The position numbers and the translations under genes were made by a program. From positions 1 to 55,243 of IMG/VR virus record IMGVR_UViG_3300025669_000038: a stretch of 55,243 nucleotides of DNA. One strand, given 5' to 3'. Within the stretch, counting starts at the first letter, position 1, and each line of letters opens with the position of its first letter. Under the pieces are notes generated by a model, which ran no database searches, was not told the origin of the DNA, and was given only the letters and a program-made list of their open reading frames with translations. Below are positions 54,833 through 55,243 of the stretch, piece by piece. Source of the stretch: a virus.

Positions 54833-55243
54833 CTCTGCATCTCCTTTTTGAAGCTCTTGCAGAGAGCGTCGATTTCCTTGGCCGCTGCTACCAGTGCCGC
54901 CCTCAGCTTCACATGAAAGTCTTCATCTGGGAACACGCGAATTATCAGCATCCTCATTCCTGGGTAGTACGAAACGAAGTCCCACCATTTCCTGCCGCTC
55001 ACCAATAGGCTTCCTTGCACCTGATGGAAGTATTGCGATGGCAGTTTCGGATCCAACAGCAACGCAACCTGTGTCTTGCCTTCAGGATTCTTCAGCTCGA
55101 CACCGCCATCTTCTCCAACAAGTCCATCCGGGCTACATCCGAACAAGCCACTATCGTCAAGGCAGAATCCGACCTCATCAACCAGAACGTCTTGCTCCAT
55201 TCCGTAGACTTGTCGGCTTTCTTTCTCTCGCCGGATGCCTTCC
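54829..55243 (-). CDS. YqaJ-type recombination exonuclease, C-terminal part
   Basis: The frame enters from base 1 of the window and ends at 54829. It carries GLFGCSPDGLVGEDGGVELK, giving the SPDG and ELK residues of the PD-(D/E)xK active site, and later KLPSQYFHQVQGSLLVSG with the conserved Gln. The C-terminus is helical (AAAKEIDALCKSFKKEM). A start at 55200 would be an artefact, as it lacks the N-terminal helix found at 1-323. Confidence 0.88.
   Translation of the reverse strand, partial: EGIRREKESRQVYGMEQDVLVDEVGFCLDDSGLFGCSPDGLVGEDGGVELKNPEGKTQVALLLDPKLPSQYFHQVQGSLLVSGRKWWDFVSYYPGMRMLIIRVFPDEDFHVKLRAALVAAAKEIDALCKSFKKEMQR
55118..55243. repeat. Terminal direct overlap, right copy
   Basis: This is the second copy of the 126-base overlap with the window start: 108 bases are identical and the outer 18 carry four synonymous changes. 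Joining the ends once gives a circle of about 55,117 bp with an intact nuclease gene. Confidence 0.92.

Noticed and set aside
54829-55200. Nuclease as a free-standing 123-residue protein
   Set aside because: The frame continues upstream across the junction to a coupled ATG at 323; the short form lacks the conserved N-terminal helix.
1-55243. CRISPR array, tRNA genes, insertion sequences, diversity-generating retroelement, integrase
   Set aside because: I found no spaced identical repeats, no cloverleaf with a T-loop, no transposase or reverse-transcriptase motifs and no tyrosine or serine recombinase motifs on either strand.

Overview
The window reads as one essentially complete tailed-phage genome (Caudoviricetes, siphovirus-like). 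The last 126 bases align with the first 126: 108 are identical, and four synonymous differences fall in the other 18. A YqaJ-type nuclease gene runs through this junction in one open frame. The molecule is therefore a circular or circularly permuted map of about 55.1 kb, probably assembled from a mixed population. Every gene I can support is on the minus strand, so transcription goes from high to low coordinates around the circle. Ribosome sites of the GGAGG type, ATGA/GTGA stop-start overlaps and sigma70-like promoters indicate a bacterial host. A lipoprotein and a signal-peptide-bearing, barrel-like protein next to the lysis region suggest a two-membrane (diderm) host; the taxon cannot be read from the sequence.

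Layout in transcription order. (1) Replication, 54.3-52.5 kb: an extended -10 promoter and structured leader, a winged-helix-type initiator gene with 11-bp iterons inside it (candidate origin), and a DnaC-like helicase loader. (2) Early accessory block, 52.5-43.9 kb: many small genes, including an HNH-like protein, an AbrB/MazE-fold regulator with its own promoter, a MazG-like enzyme, zinc-ribbon proteins and tiny membrane proteins. (3) Packaging, 43.8-40.6 kb: ParB-domain/DNA methyltransferase fusion, small and large terminase. (4) A second accessory block, 40.1-35.9 kb, again with its own early-type promoter. (5) Head and connector, 35.8-28.0 kb: portal, MuF-like protein, protease/scaffold-like protein, two paralogous decoration-like proteins, major capsid, connectors, and an unexpected nucleotidyltransferase. 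(6) Fibre-like proteins, 28.0-22.5 kb, then a two-domain glycosyltransferase and two methyltransferase-like proteins, 22.4-18.8 kb. (7) Tail, 18.7-6.4 kb: tube, chaperone with a programmed -1 frameshift, tape measure, tail proteins and a second set of fibre-like proteins. (8) Membrane and surface genes, 6.4-3.8 kb. (9) Recombination genes, 3.5 kb through the junction to 54.4 kb: zinc-finger protein, SbcC/RecF-like ATPase, Rad52-like annealing protein, YqaJ nuclease and a SWIM-finger protein.

How it works together. The initiator and loader would start replication at the iterons, and the ATPase, annealing protein and nuclease form a complete recombination set. Four promoters share an unusual tandem CCTCTYGA element across the -35 and spacer, which looks like one regulator controlling four early units. 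Two other promoters are followed within about 80 nt by perfect intrinsic terminators and so would make short RNAs, one of them inside the tail operon. No integrase, repressor, reverse transcriptase, tRNA, CRISPR array or recognisable endolysin was found, so the phage looks virulent with an unidentified lysis enzyme.
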